From Thermoanaerobacterales bacterium (GTDB lineage: Bacteria > Bacillota > Desulfotomaculia > Desulfotomaculales > JASEER01): a stretch of DNA of 64,000 nt. Both the position numbers and the translations under genes were made by a program. Every line of letters starts with the position of its first letter. Positions within the stretch are counted from its first letter, which is position 1. This document shows, piece by piece, positions 44,153 to 55,586 of the stretch. Under the pieces are notes generated by a model that was not told the origin of the DNA, searched no databases, and saw only the letters and a list, made by a program, of their open reading frames with translations. The stretch lies in contig JASEER010000004.1 in the NCBI GenBank assembly GCA_030019475.1, positions 1-64,000 of the forward strand. The letters run 5' to 3'.

Positions 44153-47100
44153 CTAGTGTTTAACATACTCCTGCAGAGGCACGAGACTTACGTCTTCGCC
44201 CTGGCGGCGGGACTGGAGGACCTCGATGATCGCCCGCGCCGTGTCGAGCGAGGTCAGGCAGGGGATACCCATCTCGACGGCGGCACGGCGGATGCGAAAG
44301 CCGTCCCGTTCGGGGGCCTTCCCCCGCGTCAGGGTGTTAATAACCAGGTGGATCTTGTTGCCGCGGATCAGGTCGACGATATTCGGCGAGCCCTCATGGA
44401 GCTTCCGGGCGCGCTTGACTTCAATTCCCACCGACTCGAGGGCGACCGCCGTGCCTTCGGTGGCCAGGACCTCGAAACCCATACTTAAGAGCCGGGACAC
44501 CACGAATACCGCCTCGTCCTTGTCCTTGTCGGCCACCGTGACGAGGGCCGTCCCCCGCTCCGGGATGTCATAGCCGGCGGCGATGCTTGCCTTGTACAGG
44601 GCTTCGGCGTAGTCCGGGGCCACCCCGAGGACCTCGCCCGTCGACTTCATCTCGGGCCCCAGGCTGACATCGACATCCAGGAGTTTGGCGAAAGAGAAGA
44701 CGGGCGCCTTAACCCCGATCAACCCCTTGTTCAACAGAAGCCCGCTTTGATAGTCCATGCCGGCCAGGCGTTCGCCCAGAAGGATCCGCGTCGCCAGGGA
44801 CACCATCGGAACCCCCGTGATTTTGCTCAGGTAGGGCACGGTCCGGCTCGAGCGCGGGTTGACTTCGAGGACGTAGAGGTTGCCGTTGTGCTGGACGTAC
44901 TGGATATTTAAGAGCCCTTTCACGTGTAAAGCCTGGGCCAGGCGTATTGTGTATTCCACCATCTGCTCGTGGGTTTCACGCGGGAGATCTCGCGGCGGGA
45001 AGACGGCGATGCTGTCCCCCGAGTGCACGCCGGCGCGCTCGATGTGTTCCATCAGGCCGGGAATAACCACCGTTTCCCCGTCGGAAATGGCGTCGACCTC
45101 CAGTTCCTTTCCGAAAAGGTACTTGTCGACCAGAACCGGGTGTTCCGGAGTGACCTTGACCGCCGTGGCCATATAGTTCAGGAGATCCTTCTCGTTATAG
45201 ACGATTTCCATCGCCCGGCCGCCGAGGACGTACGACGGGCGAACCAGCACCGGGAAGCCGACGCGGGCCGCAATGGCCTGCGCCTCATCCACCGAGTAAC
45301 CGGTACCCCCCGGCGGACGCGCAACATCAAGCTCGTTGAGCAAGCGGTCAAAGCGCTCGCGGTCCTCCGCGGCGTCGATGTCGTCCACCGACGTCCCGAG
45401 GATCTTAAAGCCGGCCTCTTCGACGGCACGCGCCAGGTTAATGGCCGTCTGGCCGCCGAACTGGACGACGACACCTTCGGGTTGCTCGCGGTGCAGCACC
45501 TCGATAACATCTTCGGCTACAAGGGGCTCGAAGTAAAGACGGTCGCCGGTGTCGAAATCGGTGGAGACCGTTTCCGGGTTGCAGTTGATGATCACGGCCT
45601 CCAGCCCCGCCTCCCGGATGGCCCAGACCGCGTGGACCGAACAGTAGTCGAACTCGATACCCTGTCCGATGCGGATCGGGCCGGAGCCGAGCACCACCAC
45701 CCGGCGGCGTCCGGTCTCGTGGACCTCGTCCTCATCCTCGTAGGAACTGTAGTAGTAGGGCGTCTCGGCCTCGAACTCGGCGGCGCAGGTATCGACCATC
45801 TTATAAACCGGGTGGATGCCGTGGCGGTGGCGGAGAGCACGGATTTCGCCTTCCGTGGTTCCTGTCAGGTCGGCCAGGGTGCGGTCGGACAGACCGAGGC
45901 GCTTGGCGGTGCGCAGGTTTTCCGCGTTGAGGCCTTCCAGGCCGCCGGCACGCACCTTTTCCTCCGCCGCCACGATGTTGGCTACCTTGCGGACGAAGAA
46001 GGGATCGATGGTGCTGAGGCCGGAAACTTTCTCGACGGGCATCCCCCTGCGCAAGGCCTCGGCCACCAGGAACATCCGCCGGTCGTCCGGCACGGCCAGT
46101 GCCCGGCACAGTTCATCCGCGCTGAGGGTGCGCGCTTCGGGCAGTTCCAGGCCGTGCACCCCGATTTCCAGGGAGCGCACGGCCTTCAAAAGGGCCGCCT
46201 CCAGTGTGCGGCCGATGGCCATGACCTCCCCGGTGGACTTCATCTGCGTGCCCAGGCGGCGGTTGGCCAGTGCGAACTTATCGAAGGGCCAGCGCGGGAA
46301 TTTAACGACAACGTAGTCGATCGCCGGCTCGAAACAGGCATACGTCTTCCTAGTGACCGCGTTCTTGATTTCATCCAGGCGTAAGCCCGCCGCGATCTTG
46401 GCGGCCACCTTGGCGATAGGGTAGCCGGTGGCCTTGGACGCCAGAGCCGAAGAGCGCGAGACGCGCGGGTTGACCTCGATGACGTAGTACTGGAAGCTGT
46501 TGGGGTCCAGGGCGAACTGGACGTTGCAGCCGCCCTCGACGCCCAGGGCGCGGATGATTTTCAGGGAGGCCGAGCGAAGCATCTGGTACTCCCTGTCACT
46601 CAAGGTCTGCGTGGGTGCAACGACAATGCTGTCCCCGGTGTGCACGCCCATCGGGTCGATGTTTTCCATGCCGCAGATGGTGATACAGTTGTCAGCCCCG
46701 TCCCGCATCACTTCAAATTCGATCTCCTTCCAGCCGATAACGCACCGTTCAACCAGGATCTGGTGGATCAGGCTGGCTTTAAGGCCACGGGTCGCGGTTT
46801 CGACCAGTTCTTCCTCGCTGAACACAATGCCGCCGCCGGTGCCTCCCAGGGTATAGGCCGGGCGAACCACGACGGGATAACCAATCCGGCGGGCGAAGGC
46901 CAGAGCATCCTCAACCGACTCGACAATCTCGCTTTCCGGGATCGGCTCCCCGATCCCCTGCATCATCGCTTTGAACCGCTCGCGGTCTTCGGCACGACGG
47001 ATGGTCTCCAGCGGGGTTCCGAGCAGTTCAATCCCGAATTCGTCCAGAATACCGCTCTCGGCGACCTGCTTCCCCAGGTTCAGACCGGTCTGCCCGCCGA

Positions 47101-47368
47101 GAGTCGGCAGCAGCCCCTGGGGCCTCTCCCGTCGGAGCACGCGGGTGACAAACTCAGGGGTCAGGGGTTCGATGTAAACGCGGTCGGCCATATGGGCGTC
47201 GGTCATAATCGTCGCCGGGTTGGAGTTGATCAGGACAACCTCCAACCCCTCTTCGCGCAGCGCCCGGCAAGCCTGCGTGCCCGCGTAATCGAACTCCGCC
47301 GCCTGGCCGATGATGATGGGCCCGGAACCGATGACCATAACCTTCTTCAAGTCCTTGCGGACCGGCAT
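44153..47368 (-). CDS. carB: Carbamoyl-phosphate synthase large subunit
   Basis: A 1071-residue protein, full length for the family. Two homologous ATP-grasp halves are visible: [17 protein letters not shown] starts the first and [16 protein letters not shown] the second, with [13 protein letters not shown] and [13 protein letters not shown] in each. The C-terminal MGS-like domain (about 930-1071) binds allosteric effectors. It makes carbamoyl phosphate from bicarbonate, ATP and ammonia from CarA. It starts directly after the carA stop. Confidence 0.97.
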   Translation of the reverse strand: MPVRKDLKKVMVIGSGPIIIGQAAEFDYAGTQACRALREEGLEVVLINSNPATIMTDAHMADRVYIEPLTPEFVTRVLRRERPQGLLPTLGGQTGLNLGKQVAESGILDEFGIELLGTPLETIRRAEDRERFKAMMQGIGEPIPESEIVESVEDALAFARRIGYPVVVRPAYTLGGTGGGIVFSEEELVETATRGLKASLIHQILVERCVIGWKEIEFEVMRDGADNCITICGMENIDPMGVHTGDSIVVAPTQTLSDREYQMLRSASLKIIRALGVEGGCNVQFALDPNSFQYYVIEVNPRVSRSSALASKATGYPIAKVAAKIAAGLRLDEIKNAVTRKTYACFEPAIDYVVVKFPRWPFDKFALANRRLGTQMKSTGEVMAIGRTLEAALLKAVRSLEIGVHGLELPEARTLSADELCRALAVPDDRRMFLVAEALRRGMPVEKVSGLSTIDPFFVRKVANIVAAEEKVRAGGLEGLNAENLRTAKRLGLSDRTLADLTGTTEGEIRALRHRHGIHPVYKMVDTCAAEFEAETPYYYSSYEDEDEVHETGRRRVVVLGSGPIRIGQGIEFDYCSVHAVWAIREAGLEAVIINCNPETVSTDFDTGDRLYFEPLVAEDVIEVLHREQPEGVVVQFGGQTAINLARAVEEAGFKILGTSVDDIDAAEDRERFDRLLNELDVARPPGGTGYSVDEAQAIAARVGFPVLVRPSYVLGGRAMEIVYNEKDLLNYMATAVKVTPEHPVLVDKYLFGKELEVDAISDGETVVIPGLMEHIERAGVHSGDSIAVFPPRDLPRETHEQMVEYTIRLAQALHVKGLLNIQYVQHNGNLYVLEVNPRSSRTVPYLSKITGVPMVSLATRILLGERLAGMDYQSGLLLNKGLIGVKAPVFSFAKLLDVDVSLGPEMKSTGEVLGVAPDYAEALYKASIAAGYDIPERGTALVTVADKDKDEAVFVVSRLLSMGFEVLATEGTAVALESVGIEVKRARKLHEGSPNIVDLIRGNKIHLVINTLTRGKAPERDGFRIRRAAVEMGIPCLTSLDTARAIIEVLQSRRQGEDVSLVPLQEYVKH

Positions 47369-48454
47369 CTATTTCTCCTCCTCCCGGGCGATCGCCGTCA
47401 GGAATTCCTTGAAAAGGTATTCGGAATCGTGAGGACCGGGCGAGGCTTCAGGGTGGTACTGCACGGCGAAAATCGGCAGCCGGCGGTGCCGCAACCCTTC
47501 CACGGTGCCGTCATTCAGGTTCCGGTGCGAGACTTCTAGATCCAACCCCTCAAGGGAGGCCTCGTCGACGGCGAAACCGTGATTGTGGCTCGTAATGTAT
47601 ACCCGGCCGGTGGCGGTATCCTGTACCGGGTGGTTGGCGCCGCGGTGCCCGAATTTCAGCTTGTAAGTCCGCGCTCCAACCGCAAGGGCGATGACCTGGT
47701 GGCCCAGGCAGATACCGAAAAGGGGTTTCTTGCCAACCAATCCGCGCACGGTCTCGATAACCCCAACGGCGCGTTCCGGGTCCCCGGGGCCGTTGGAGAT
47801 GACGACACCGGCCGGGTCTTCAGCCAGGATCTCTTCGGCCGTGGCCGTCGGGGGAACGATGACGATTTCGCATTGATGGTGGGACAGGGAGCGCACGATA
47901 TTCAGCTTCGCTCCAAGGTTGATCAGAGCCACCCGGGGTCCGGTGCCGGGGACGACGGTACGCTCGGCGTGGGCGACTTCCTGAAGAAGATCCTGGTCGC
48001 TGAGCTGGGGGCAGGCTCTGGCCCGGGCGACGAGTTCCTCCGGCGGGACATCCAGGGTGCTGAGTATCCCGCGCATCGTCCCGTAACGGCGCAGGCGGCG
48101 TGTCAGGGCGCGGGTATCAACGCCGGTGACGGCCACGATACCCTGTTCCAGCAGTAAGTCCCGCAGGGAGTGCTCGGACCTCCAGTTGCTCGGGTCATCG
48201 CATGCCTCGCGCACGACCAAACCGCGAGCGTAGATGCGCGCCGACTCAAAGTCCTCCCGGTTGGTACCGTAATTTCCGATGAGGGGGTAGGTCATCACTA
48301 CAATCTGGCCGCAGTAGGATGGGTCGGTAAGCACGCCCTCGTAACCCGTCATGCCGGTGTTAAACACGACCTCGCCCCAGGTCTCTCCCGGCGCGGCGAA
48401 AGCTTCGCCGGTGAAGACCGTCCCGTCTTCCAGAGCCAAAACCGCCTTGCGCAT
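47369..48454 (-). CDS. carA: Carbamoyl-phosphate synthase small subunit
   Basis: A 361-residue glutamine amidotransferase. The N-terminal domain has GEVVFNTGMTGYQE-like GYEGVLTDPSY, and the class I GATase has the nucleophile in FGICLGHQVIALA and the catalytic His/Glu in QYHPEASPGP. It supplies ammonia to CarB. ATG 48454 follows AAGGGGTGG. The 114-bp gap before pyrC contains no gene. Confidence 0.96.
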   Translation of the reverse strand: MRKAVLALEDGTVFTGEAFAAPGETWGEVVFNTGMTGYEGVLTDPSYCGQIVVMTYPLIGNYGTNREDFESARIYARGLVVREACDDPSNWRSEHSLRDLLLEQGIVAVTGVDTRALTRRLRRYGTMRGILSTLDVPPEELVARARACPQLSDQDLLQEVAHAERTVVPGTGPRVALINLGAKLNIVRSLSHHQCEIVIVPPTATAEEILAEDPAGVVISNGPGDPERAVGVIETVRGLVGKKPLFGICLGHQVIALAVGARTYKLKFGHRGANHPVQDTATGRVYITSHNHGFAVDEASLEGLDLEVSHRNLNDGTVEGLRHRRLPIFAVQYHPEASPGPHDSEYLFKEFLTAIAREEEK

Positions 48455-48568
48455 GTCATCCACCCCTTGTAACCGGCGCGCGGGTGTGTCCCGCATACGC
48501 CAAAGTCTGCCATTTGCCTGTCGATAAAGCTGTACCAGACCATATACATCGGCCGTACAACGGCCCGC

Positions 48569-49855
48569 TCATATCAGATCCCCGTCCCGCATTACGACCT
48601 TTCCTCCGACCACCGTCATCACGGGGAGGCCCTTGAGGGTGTATCCGAGAAAGGGCGTATTCCGGCTCTTGCTCCTGAGAGCTTCCGCGCAAACGACCTC
48701 GGTACGGTGCGGGTCGATCACCGTCAAGTCGGCGCGTGCTCCGGGCGCCATGGCAGGGGGCTTGATACCCAGGATGCGCGCGGGGTTGACGGTCATCTTG
48801 GCAACGGCCGCAGGGATATCCAGGATTCCACTCGCAATGAGTTCGCTGAAAACCAGGCCCACGGCCGTCTCCAACCCGATGATCCCGAAGGGGGCGCGAT
48901 CAAACTCCACGTCCTTTTCGTGGTCGGCGTGCGGGGCGTGGTCGGTGGCTATAACGTCGATCGTCCCGTCCGCCAGGCCCTCGCGCACGGCGGCGACGTC
49001 CTCCGGGCCGCGCAGGGGTGGGTTGACCTTGGCGTTGGTGTCGTAGCCCCGCACAGCCTCGTCGGTCAGGGTAAAGTGATGCGGTGTGGCCTCGGCGGTG
49101 ACCCGAACCCCCCGGGCCTTTGCCTCTCTTATCAGCCGGACGGTTCCGGCTGAACTGACATGGGCGACGTGCAACGCGCAACCGGTCAGCTGGGCCAGGA
49201 TAAGGTCCCGGGCGACCATCACTTCCTCCGCCGCGCCCGGAATACCGCGAAGCCCCAGCGCCGTCGCCAGCGGCCCCTCATGCATAACTCCTCCGGCAGC
49301 GAGGGCGGGATCCTCGCAGTGGCTGATGATCGGGCGCCCCAGCCTGGCCGCGTACTCCATTGCTCTGCGCATCAGGTGGCCGTCGCTGACCGGCCGCCCG
49401 TCGTCAGAAAAAGCGACGGCCCCCGCCGCCGCCGTTTCGGCCATGGGCGCCAGCTGTTCCCCCTTACTCCCGGCGGTCACGGCCGCCACGGGATAAACCC
49501 GAGCCAGCCCGGCAGCCGCGGCGCGCTCCTTGATGAAGGTAATAACGCTGGCGCTGTCGGCGACAGGGTCGGTATTGGGCATGCAGGCCACCGAGGTAAA
49601 CCCGCCGCGGACGGCCGCGGCCGTGCCGCTGGCGATGTCTTCCTTGTATTCGTATCCCGGTTCCCTCAAATGTACGTGCATATCGATCAGGCCGGGGCTT
49701 ACGAGGTGCCCGGATATGTCGAACACCTGTCCGTCTTCGAATGACAGGTTCGGTCCGACGGCCGCGATACAGCCGTCGGCAACGAGTACGTCACTCGTAC
49801 GGAGAGTCCCCTTCACCGGGTCGACCACTATTCCCCCGCGCAAAAGAAACCTCAT
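48569..49855 (-). CDS. pyrC: Dihydroorotase
   Basis: A 428-residue amidohydrolase of the class I type. The metal-binding motif is [10 protein letters not shown], followed by [30 protein letters not shown] and ATDHAPH. It closes carbamoyl aspartate to dihydroorotate. Its start overlaps the pyrB stop by 4 bp, so it is translated with pyrB. Confidence 0.96.
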   Translation of the reverse strand: MRFLLRGGIVVDPVKGTLRTSDVLVADGCIAAVGPNLSFEDGQVFDISGHLVSPGLIDMHVHLREPGYEYKEDIASGTAAAVRGGFTSVACMPNTDPVADSASVITFIKERAAAAGLARVYPVAAVTAGSKGEQLAPMAETAAAGAVAFSDDGRPVSDGHLMRRAMEYAARLGRPIISHCEDPALAAGGVMHEGPLATALGLRGIPGAAEEVMVARDLILAQLTGCALHVAHVSSAGTVRLIREAKARGVRVTAEATPHHFTLTDEAVRGYDTNAKVNPPLRGPEDVAAVREGLADGTIDVIATDHAPHADHEKDVEFDRAPFGIIGLETAVGLVFSELIASGILDIPAAVAKMTVNPARILGIKPPAMAPGARADLTVIDPHRTEVVCAEALRSKSRNTPFLGYTLKGLPVMTVVGGKVVMRDGDLI

Positions 49856-50796
49856 GCCACGGCCCCCTCTCCAAGCAGCAGCAGGTATAATACAGCCATG
49901 CGTACGGCCACGCCGTTGGTGACCTGCTCCCTGATTACCGACTGCGGTCCGTCCGCGACCTCGGACGTGATCTCCACGCCGCGGTTCATCGGTCCGGGGT
50001 GGAGCAGGAGCGCGTCGGGCTTGGCCAGGGCAAGTCGATCCCGGTTAACGCCCCAAAGCGCGGCATATTCGCGTAGCGACGGCAGGAGTCCCTGCCTCTG
50101 GCGTTCCGTCTGAAGCCTCAGGACCATTACCACGTCCGCCCCATCCAGGCACTCGTCAAGGTCCACGCAGACTGTGGCCCCCATCCTCTCCAAGCCCGGG
50201 GGGAGCATCGTCGGCGGTCCGCTGACGAAAACCGAAGCCCCCATTGTGGTCAGGCCCCAGATGTTGGAGCGTGCGACGCGGCTGTGCAGGATGTCGCCGA
50301 CAACGGCCACCCTCAAGCCATCCAGGGACCCCTTCGCCTCCCGGATGGTAAACATGTCCAGGAGGGCTTGGCTCGGGTGTTCGTGCATCCCGTCCCCGGC
50401 GTTGATAACGGCGGCCTTCACAAAACGCGACAGGTAAGATGCCGCGCCGCTCATAGGATGGCGCAGGACGACGGCGTCGGCCCCCATCGCCTGGATGGTC
50501 CGCGCCGTGTCGGCCAGGCTCTCACCTTTGGTGACACTGGAAGAACCGGCGGAGATGCTCACCGTATCCGCACTCAGGTATTTGGCCGCCAGTTCGAAGG
50601 AAGCCCGGGTACGGGTGCTCGGCTCATAGAAAACGGTGGCCACGGTCCGTCCGCGCAGCGGCGGGACCTTTTTGATCTCCCGTGTGATGACCTGCTTCAT
50701 CGGCCGTGCGGTGTCGAGGATCAGCGTGATCTCTTCGCGCGAAACCCCCTCCAGGCCCAGAAGGTGCCTGAAGGACAGGGGCTTATCGGCTGACAA
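49852..50796 (-). CDS. pyrB: Aspartate carbamoyltransferase catalytic subunit
   Basis: A 314-residue enzyme. The carbamoyl-phosphate motif is [13 protein letters not shown], followed by [12 protein letters not shown] and [12 protein letters not shown]. It joins carbamoyl phosphate to aspartate. The start is TTG 50796: GGGGGAGG lies just upstream and the TTG itself is formed by the last bases of a T6 run that ends a terminator hairpin. Upstream in-frame codons belong to the leader. No pyrI is present, as in other Firmicutes. Confidence 0.95.
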   Translation of the reverse strand: MSADKPLSFRHLLGLEGVSREEITLILDTARPMKQVITREIKKVPPLRGRTVATVFYEPSTRTRASFELAAKYLSADTVSISAGSSSVTKGESLADTARTIQAMGADAVVLRHPMSGAASYLSRFVKAAVINAGDGMHEHPSQALLDMFTIREAKGSLDGLRVAVVGDILHSRVARSNIWGLTTMGASVFVSGPPTMLPPGLERMGATVCVDLDECLDGADVVMVLRLQTERQRQGLLPSLREYAALWGVNRDRLALAKPDALLLHPGPMNRGVEITSEVADGPQSVIREQVTNGVAVRMAVLYLLLLGEGAVA

Positions 50797-50890
50797 AAAA
50801 CCTCCCCCCTTCTTCCGGGGCGGAGGCCGGCAAAAACTCGGCGGTTTGGTCACGCCTTCGTTCCTTTGCCGGCCTCGCGGGACCGAGCTT
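50794..50890 (-). promoter_or_regulatory. PyrR-type attenuator overlapping the pyrB ribosome-binding site
   Basis: In transcript order: a PyrR-binding hairpin (50888-50868) with the consensus loop UCCNGNGAGGC, seen as UCCCGCGAGGC; a 12-bp antiterminator stem GAGGCCGGCAAA/UUUGCCGGCCUC (50876-50865 with 50834-50823); and a terminator CCUCCGCCCC/GGGGGGAGG (50826-50801) followed by U6. The three stems overlap pairwise and so exclude one another. The terminator 3' arm contains the pyrB ribosome-binding site, and the U-run forms part of the TTG start. Confidence 0.8.
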
Positions 50891-50910
50891 AAAAGGACGG
50901 CCGCTTCGCT

Positions 50911-51583
<673 letters not shown>

Positions 51584-51606
51584 TTAAAGGTGGTTTGTTC
51601 TAAAAC

Positions 51607-51635
51607 ATTGTATAGGCCTCCGGGCAGGGTGTCAA
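51607..51635 (-). promoter_or_regulatory. Sigma-A promoter of the pyr operon
   Basis: TTGACA (51635-51630), 17-bp spacer, TACAAT (51612-51607) on the minus strand, placing the transcript start near 51600 and a leader of about 120 bases before pyrR. Confidence 0.85.
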
Positions 51636-51659
51636 GAGGCCGCAATCACTGCCGCGACC

Positions 51660-51929
51660 CTACTGGGAGAGAGTTCGAATCCCCAGGAAAATGAGGGCCA
51701 CTCCGGCGAGGACGAGGAGCATGCCTTGCGGCGACAGGCGGGCGGCCAGGCCGCAGAGGCCGAGGGCGGTGACCAGCAGGAGCACCGTCGGCCCGACAAT
51801 GGCCAGGGAGGCGTTGATCTTAACGGCCGTTTCGACGCGTCCGAAGTACAGCATGAGCATCGCCGCCGAAAACTCGATCGAAGCCGAGAGGAAACGCAGG
51901 CCGGCCATGCCCCAAACCAGCTTTTCCAC
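51660..51929 (-). CDS. yqhV: YqhV-family membrane protein (DUF2619)
   Basis: An 89-residue protein with three hydrophobic helices. Conserved segments are KLVWGMAGLRFLSASIEFSAA and INASLAIVGPTVLLLV. In Bacillus, yqhV lies near spoIIIA genes; the function is unknown. GTG 51929 is chosen because AAGGAGG lies 9 bases upstream. It is divergent from the MFS gene. Confidence 0.8.
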   Translation of the reverse strand: MEKLVWGMAGLRFLSASIEFSAAMLMLYFGRVETAVKINASLAIVGPTVLLLVTALGLCGLAARLSPQGMLLVLAGVALIFLGIRTLSQ

Positions 51930-52043
51930 CGGGGAATCTCCTCCTTCCATGAAACACCGTTCGTCCCTCCCCTTTCTATATGCCGTCCCGACGCCGCATA
52001 TGGCAACCGGGGCGGAGGGACAATAGCCTGAGGGGGTCGACTG

Positions 52044-53267
52044 ATGGACGGTAAGCAGCGCCTGGCATTGGCCGCGCTCAGCACGGTACCCTTCGCGATG
52101 GTCCTGGGAAACTCCATGCTCATCCCGATCCTGCCCCAGATGCAGCGTTCCCTGGATCTCACATCCCTGCAAACCAGCCTGGTGATCACCCTTTTCTCCG
52201 TTCCTGCAGGACTGACCATCCCTTTCTCAGGCTTCCTTTCCGATTGTCTGGGACGGAAAAAGGTTATTATCCCGGCGCTGCTCCTTTACGGCATCGGGGG
52301 GCTGGTCGCGGGAGCGGCGGCGCTGATGGAATGGGGGGGCGCCTTTGCAATCATCCTCGTCGGGCGTATTCTGCAGGGAATCGGAGCGGCCGGGACGGCC
52401 CCCATCGCCATGGCCCTTACCGGCGACATGTTCCAGGGGCCGGTCCGCAGTAAGGCCCTGGGAGTCATTGAAGCGGCGAACGGCGGAGGAAAGGTGCTCA
52501 GCCCCATCCTCGGGTCGGCCCTGGGTTTGTTGTCCTGGTTTGCTCCCTTCTTCGTTTTCCCGGTCATTAACGCCTTTTCGGCCGGGGCGATCTGGCTCGG
52601 CGTCAAGGAGCCGGAAGGCTTGCGTACCCGGCGCGGGATACGGGAGTACCTGCGCTCCTTCGCGCAGGTCTTCTCCAAGAAGACCGCGCTGTTACTCACA
52701 TCCTTCTTCGCCGGGAGTCTGGCCCTTCTGACCCTTTTCGGGCTCCTCTTCTTCCTTTCCGACCACCTGGAGCAACGGTACCGCCTGGACGGCATCCTTA
52801 AGGGCCTCGCTCTGGCCGTGCCCGTACTTTTTATGGCGGCTACGGCCTACGGCACCGGCGCGGTTATCAAGCGCCGCGCTCTCCTCATGAAGATCCTTAT
52901 CGTCAGCGGCATGGGCGTGACGGCCGGGGCCCTGGCTTTGTTCCCCTGCTGCCGCACCACTTTCTTTTTCTTCACTGCAGTGTCCGCCATCGGTATCGGC
53001 ACCGGACTGGTCCTCCCCTGCCTGAACACCATCATCACCAGCGCCAGCGATGCGGATGAGCGAGGGCTGGTGACCGCGCTTTACGGCGGGGTGCGCTTCC
53101 TGGGCGTGGCCGCCGGACCGCCCCTCTTCAGTCTCCTGCTGGGGTTCAGCCTTGAAGCCATGTCATGGGTGACGGCGTCGGCCAGCGCCGTCGCCGCCGT
53201 CCTGGCCTTCGCCTTTATCCGCGTCCGCGACATCTCTGCGCAGTCCTCGCCCCAGTCCAGGCGGTAA
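52044..53267 (+). CDS. MFS transporter, probable drug/metabolite efflux
   Basis: A 407-residue protein with twelve predicted membrane helices. The loop 2-3 motif reads GFLSDCLGRKKVI (G-x3-D-x2-G-R-K/R), and helix 5 has the antiporter-like GRILQGIGAAGTAPIAMALTGDMF. The overall pattern fits drug:H+ antiporters of the DHA1 type. Substrate unknown. Transcribed alone or with the downstream comA-like gene, 69 bp away. Confidence 0.85.
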   Translation: MDGKQRLALAALSTVPFAMVLGNSMLIPILPQMQRSLDLTSLQTSLVITLFSVPAGLTIPFSGFLSDCLGRKKVIIPALLLYGIGGLVAGAAALMEWGGAFAIILVGRILQGIGAAGTAPIAMALTGDMFQGPVRSKALGVIEAANGGGKVLSPILGSALGLLSWFAPFFVFPVINAFSAGAIWLGVKEPEGLRTRRGIREYLRSFAQVFSKKTALLLTSFFAGSLALLTLFGLLFFLSDHLEQRYRLDGILKGLALAVPVLFMAATAYGTGAVIKRRALLMKILIVSGMGVTAGALALFPCCRTTFFFFTAVSAIGIGTGLVLPCLNTIITSASDADERGLVTALYGGVRFLGVAAGPPLFSLLLGFSLEAMSWVTASASAVAAVLAFAFIRVRDISAQSSPQSRR

Positions 53268-53336
53268 CACCTTCTGGAAATCCTGCATACATTACCCCAA
53301 AGCCATCCTGTGGCCGAACTGAAAGGAGTTGGCAGA

Positions 53337-54131
53337 ATGGAAGACTGGCGGGAGATGGTGGCCTTTCCCTTGCCCGGCCGCAGCAGAAAACCCCGCCGGC
53401 GCGGCCTGACCATGGTCTTGGACAAGGGTCTTGGGCTGGGCGAGACGAAGGATCTGCTGGAAATCGCGGAGGAACACATCGATTTCATTAAACTGGGGTT
53501 TGGTACCTCGGCCCTTTATGCCGACGGCGTCTTGCGTGAGAAAATCGAGCTTGTGCGGCGCTACGGGGTGGATATCTATCCCGGCGGCACCTTTCTCGAA
53601 ATAGCGGCGGCGCAGGGGAAGCTCGCTCAGTTCCTGTGGCTCGCGCGGGACCTCGGCTTTACGGCCGTTGAGGTTTCGGACGGTACCATTGCCATGGACC
53701 CCGCCGACCGGGTAGACGCCATCCGGCGCGCACGGGACCTCGGGTTGACCGTCCTGACCGAGGTGGGGAAAAAGGATCCGCGCGCCACGGTGTCCTCCGC
53801 CGAACTGGCGGACCAGGCCCTGAATGATCTCAATGCCGGCGCCGACTGGGTGATCGTGGAGGCGCGCGAGTTCGGTAAAAACGTGGTTATCTACGATCAG
53901 GCCGGCCGTCTAAAACCGGGCGTCCTGGAGTCCTTTCTGGGTGTCATCCCTGACAGTACAAAGGTGATCTGGGAGGCGCCCTTGAAGGACCAGCAGCAGG
54001 AACTGATCCTGCGTTTCGGGCCGGATGTAAACCTGGGGAATATCCCGCCGCAGGAGATCCTGTCGCTGGAGGCCCTGCGCGTCGGACTGCGGGGCGACAC
54101 GCTGCGATTCTGTATGTCGCGCCTGGGATAG
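53337..54131 (+). CDS. Phosphosulfolactate synthase family (ComA/YitD-like)
   Basis: A 264-residue TIM-barrel protein. Segments RGLTMVLDKGLGLGETKDLLE, IDFIKLGFGTSALY, GVDIYPGGTFLE and ILEVGKKDPR-like LTEVGKKDPR match ComA. ComA joins sulfite to PEP to make (R)-phosphosulfolactate, the first step to coenzyme M in archaea. In Bacillus a homologue supplies spore sulfolactate. comB and comC homologues are not adjacent. ATG 53337 follows AAAGGAG. Confidence 0.85.
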   Translation: MEDWREMVAFPLPGRSRKPRRRGLTMVLDKGLGLGETKDLLEIAEEHIDFIKLGFGTSALYADGVLREKIELVRRYGVDIYPGGTFLEIAAAQGKLAQFLWLARDLGFTAVEVSDGTIAMDPADRVDAIRRARDLGLTVLTEVGKKDPRATVSSAELADQALNDLNAGADWVIVEAREFGKNVVIYDQAGRLKPGVLESFLGVIPDSTKVIWEAPLKDQQQELILRFGPDVNLGNIPPQEILSLEALRVGLRGDTLRFCMSRLG

Positions 54132-54222
54132 GATCTCCGGAGGTCTAAAACAGAAGGCCGTCACATACCGTATGTCAGAGGGAGAAAATGAAGAGACAGC
54201 CGGAACACGAAAGGCGGAGACA

Positions 54223-54675
54223 ATGACGCCCGAACTGATTCTGACGGCCCTGCTGATTGTCGGGCTGGTGGCCAAATCGAGCCTCATCGCCGCCGCATCC
54301 TGTATTCTCCTAATCATCAGACTGGCGAACTTCCAGTCTGTTTTTCATTTCCTGGAGAAACAGGGGCTTGATATCGGGCTGCTCTTTCTCCTGATGACCA
54401 TCATGGTCCCGCTGGCGAGCGGGAAGGTCGGTGTGATGGAGATTGTAGGCAGCCTGTGTACCCTGACCGGCCTGTTCGCCTTTTTGGGCGGGGCGCTGGC
54501 CACGCACCTTAACAGCGAAGGGCTTAAGATGCTGCAGCTCGACCCGGAGATCATCTTCGGGCTAATCATCGGCTCCATTTTCGGCATTGTGTTCCTCGGA
54601 GGTATACCCGTGGGGCCGCTGATGGCCGCCGGGATTGCCGCGCTCTTCGCCGAGTTCGCCCGCTATTTCCGTTGA
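54223..54675 (+). CDS. DUF441-family membrane protein
   Basis: A 150-residue membrane protein with four or five helices. LFLLMTIMVPLASGKVG and GIPVGPLMAAGIAALFAEF are DUF441 (YeaL/YtwI) landmarks. Function unknown. ATG 54223 follows GGCGGAG; longer starts add a charged, non-conserved leader. Its 3' end overlaps convergent rluD by 13 bp. Confidence 0.82.
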   Translation: MTPELILTALLIVGLVAKSSLIAAASCILLIIRLANFQSVFHFLEKQGLDIGLLFLLMTIMVPLASGKVGVMEIVGSLCTLTGLFAFLGGALATHLNSEGLKMLQLDPEIIFGLIIGSIFGIVFLGGIPVGPLMAAGIAALFAEFARYFR

Positions 54676-55586
54676 GCTCCCAGGCGGTCCAAAACGGACT
54701 GCAATTCACCCGGCAGCGGTGCCTCGAACTCCAGGTAGTTCCCGCTCGAAGGATGAATAAAACCCAGGCGTCCGGCATGCAGGAACTGCCCTGACAGTCC
54801 CAGTTCGGCCCTGGCGTGACCGTACTTCAGGTCGGCCACCAGCGGATGGCCGATGTGTGCCAGGTGCACGCGGATCTGGTGCGTCCGCCCGGTCTCCAGG
54901 CGGAGGCGCAACAGCGTATACGCACCGTAACGGCCCATAACGCGATAGTGGGTCACGGCCGGCCGGCCGTTGCGCGGGACAACGGCCATGCGCTGACGGT
55001 CCCGCGGATGGCGGCCTATAGGCGCCGCGATGGTCCCTTCCTCCACCGTCAAACGGCCGTGTGCCAGGCCGATATACTCCCGGGTGACCGCACGAGCCTT
55101 CAACTGGGCGGCCAGCGCGAGGTGGGCGCCGTCATTCTTGGCGACCATGAGCAGGCCCGACGTATCCTTGTCCAGGCGGTGGACAATGCCCGGACGGAGT
55201 ACGCCGTTAATGCCCGAGAGGTCGCGGCAATGGTAAAGCAGGGCATTGACCAGGGTGCCGCGGTAGTTGCCGACCGCCGGGTGGACGACCATCCCGCGGG
55301 GCTTGTTGACCACGATTACGTCCCCGTCCTCATAATAGATGTCCAGCGGAATGGGCTCGGGTCGGATGGAAGGCGCCTCGGGTTCCGGGATCTCGAGTGC
55401 CACGATGTCCCCGGCGCGGAGGCGGTATGCCTGGCGCGCCGGAACACCGTTGACGGTCGCCCGGTTCTCACGAATAAGGTGCTGGATACGCGAGCGGGTA
55501 AGGTCCGAGTGCTCATTGGCGAGGAAAACGTCCAGTCTGAGCCCCGAGTCCTCTTCATCGGCCTCAAGCCGGCTCAGAACCGTCAT
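54663..55586 (-). CDS. rluD: Ribosomal large-subunit pseudouridine synthase, RluD family
   Basis: A 307-residue enzyme. An N-terminal S4 domain (RLDVFLANEHSDLTRSRIQHLI) precedes the catalytic domain with the nucleophile Asp in HRLDKDTSGLLMVAK and the LETGRTHQIRVHLAHIGHPL segment. It modifies uridines in 23S rRNA. The start overlaps the lspA stop by 4 bp, a conserved lspA-rluD arrangement. Confidence 0.93.
   Translation of the reverse strand: MTVLSRLEADEEDSGLRLDVFLANEHSDLTRSRIQHLIRENRATVNGVPARQAYRLRAGDIVALEIPEPEAPSIRPEPIPLDIYYEDGDVIVVNKPRGMVVHPAVGNYRGTLVNALLYHCRDLSGINGVLRPGIVHRLDKDTSGLLMVAKNDGAHLALAAQLKARAVTREYIGLAHGRLTVEEGTIAAPIGRHPRDRQRMAVVPRNGRPAVTHYRVMGRYGAYTLLRLRLETGRTHQIRVHLAHIGHPLVADLKYGHARAELGLSGQFLHAGRLGFIHPSSGNYLEFEAPLPGELQSVLDRLGAQRK

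Noticed and set aside
44969-46384. A 471-codon open frame on the plus strand.
   Set aside because: It is antisense to carB, a highly conserved full-length gene.
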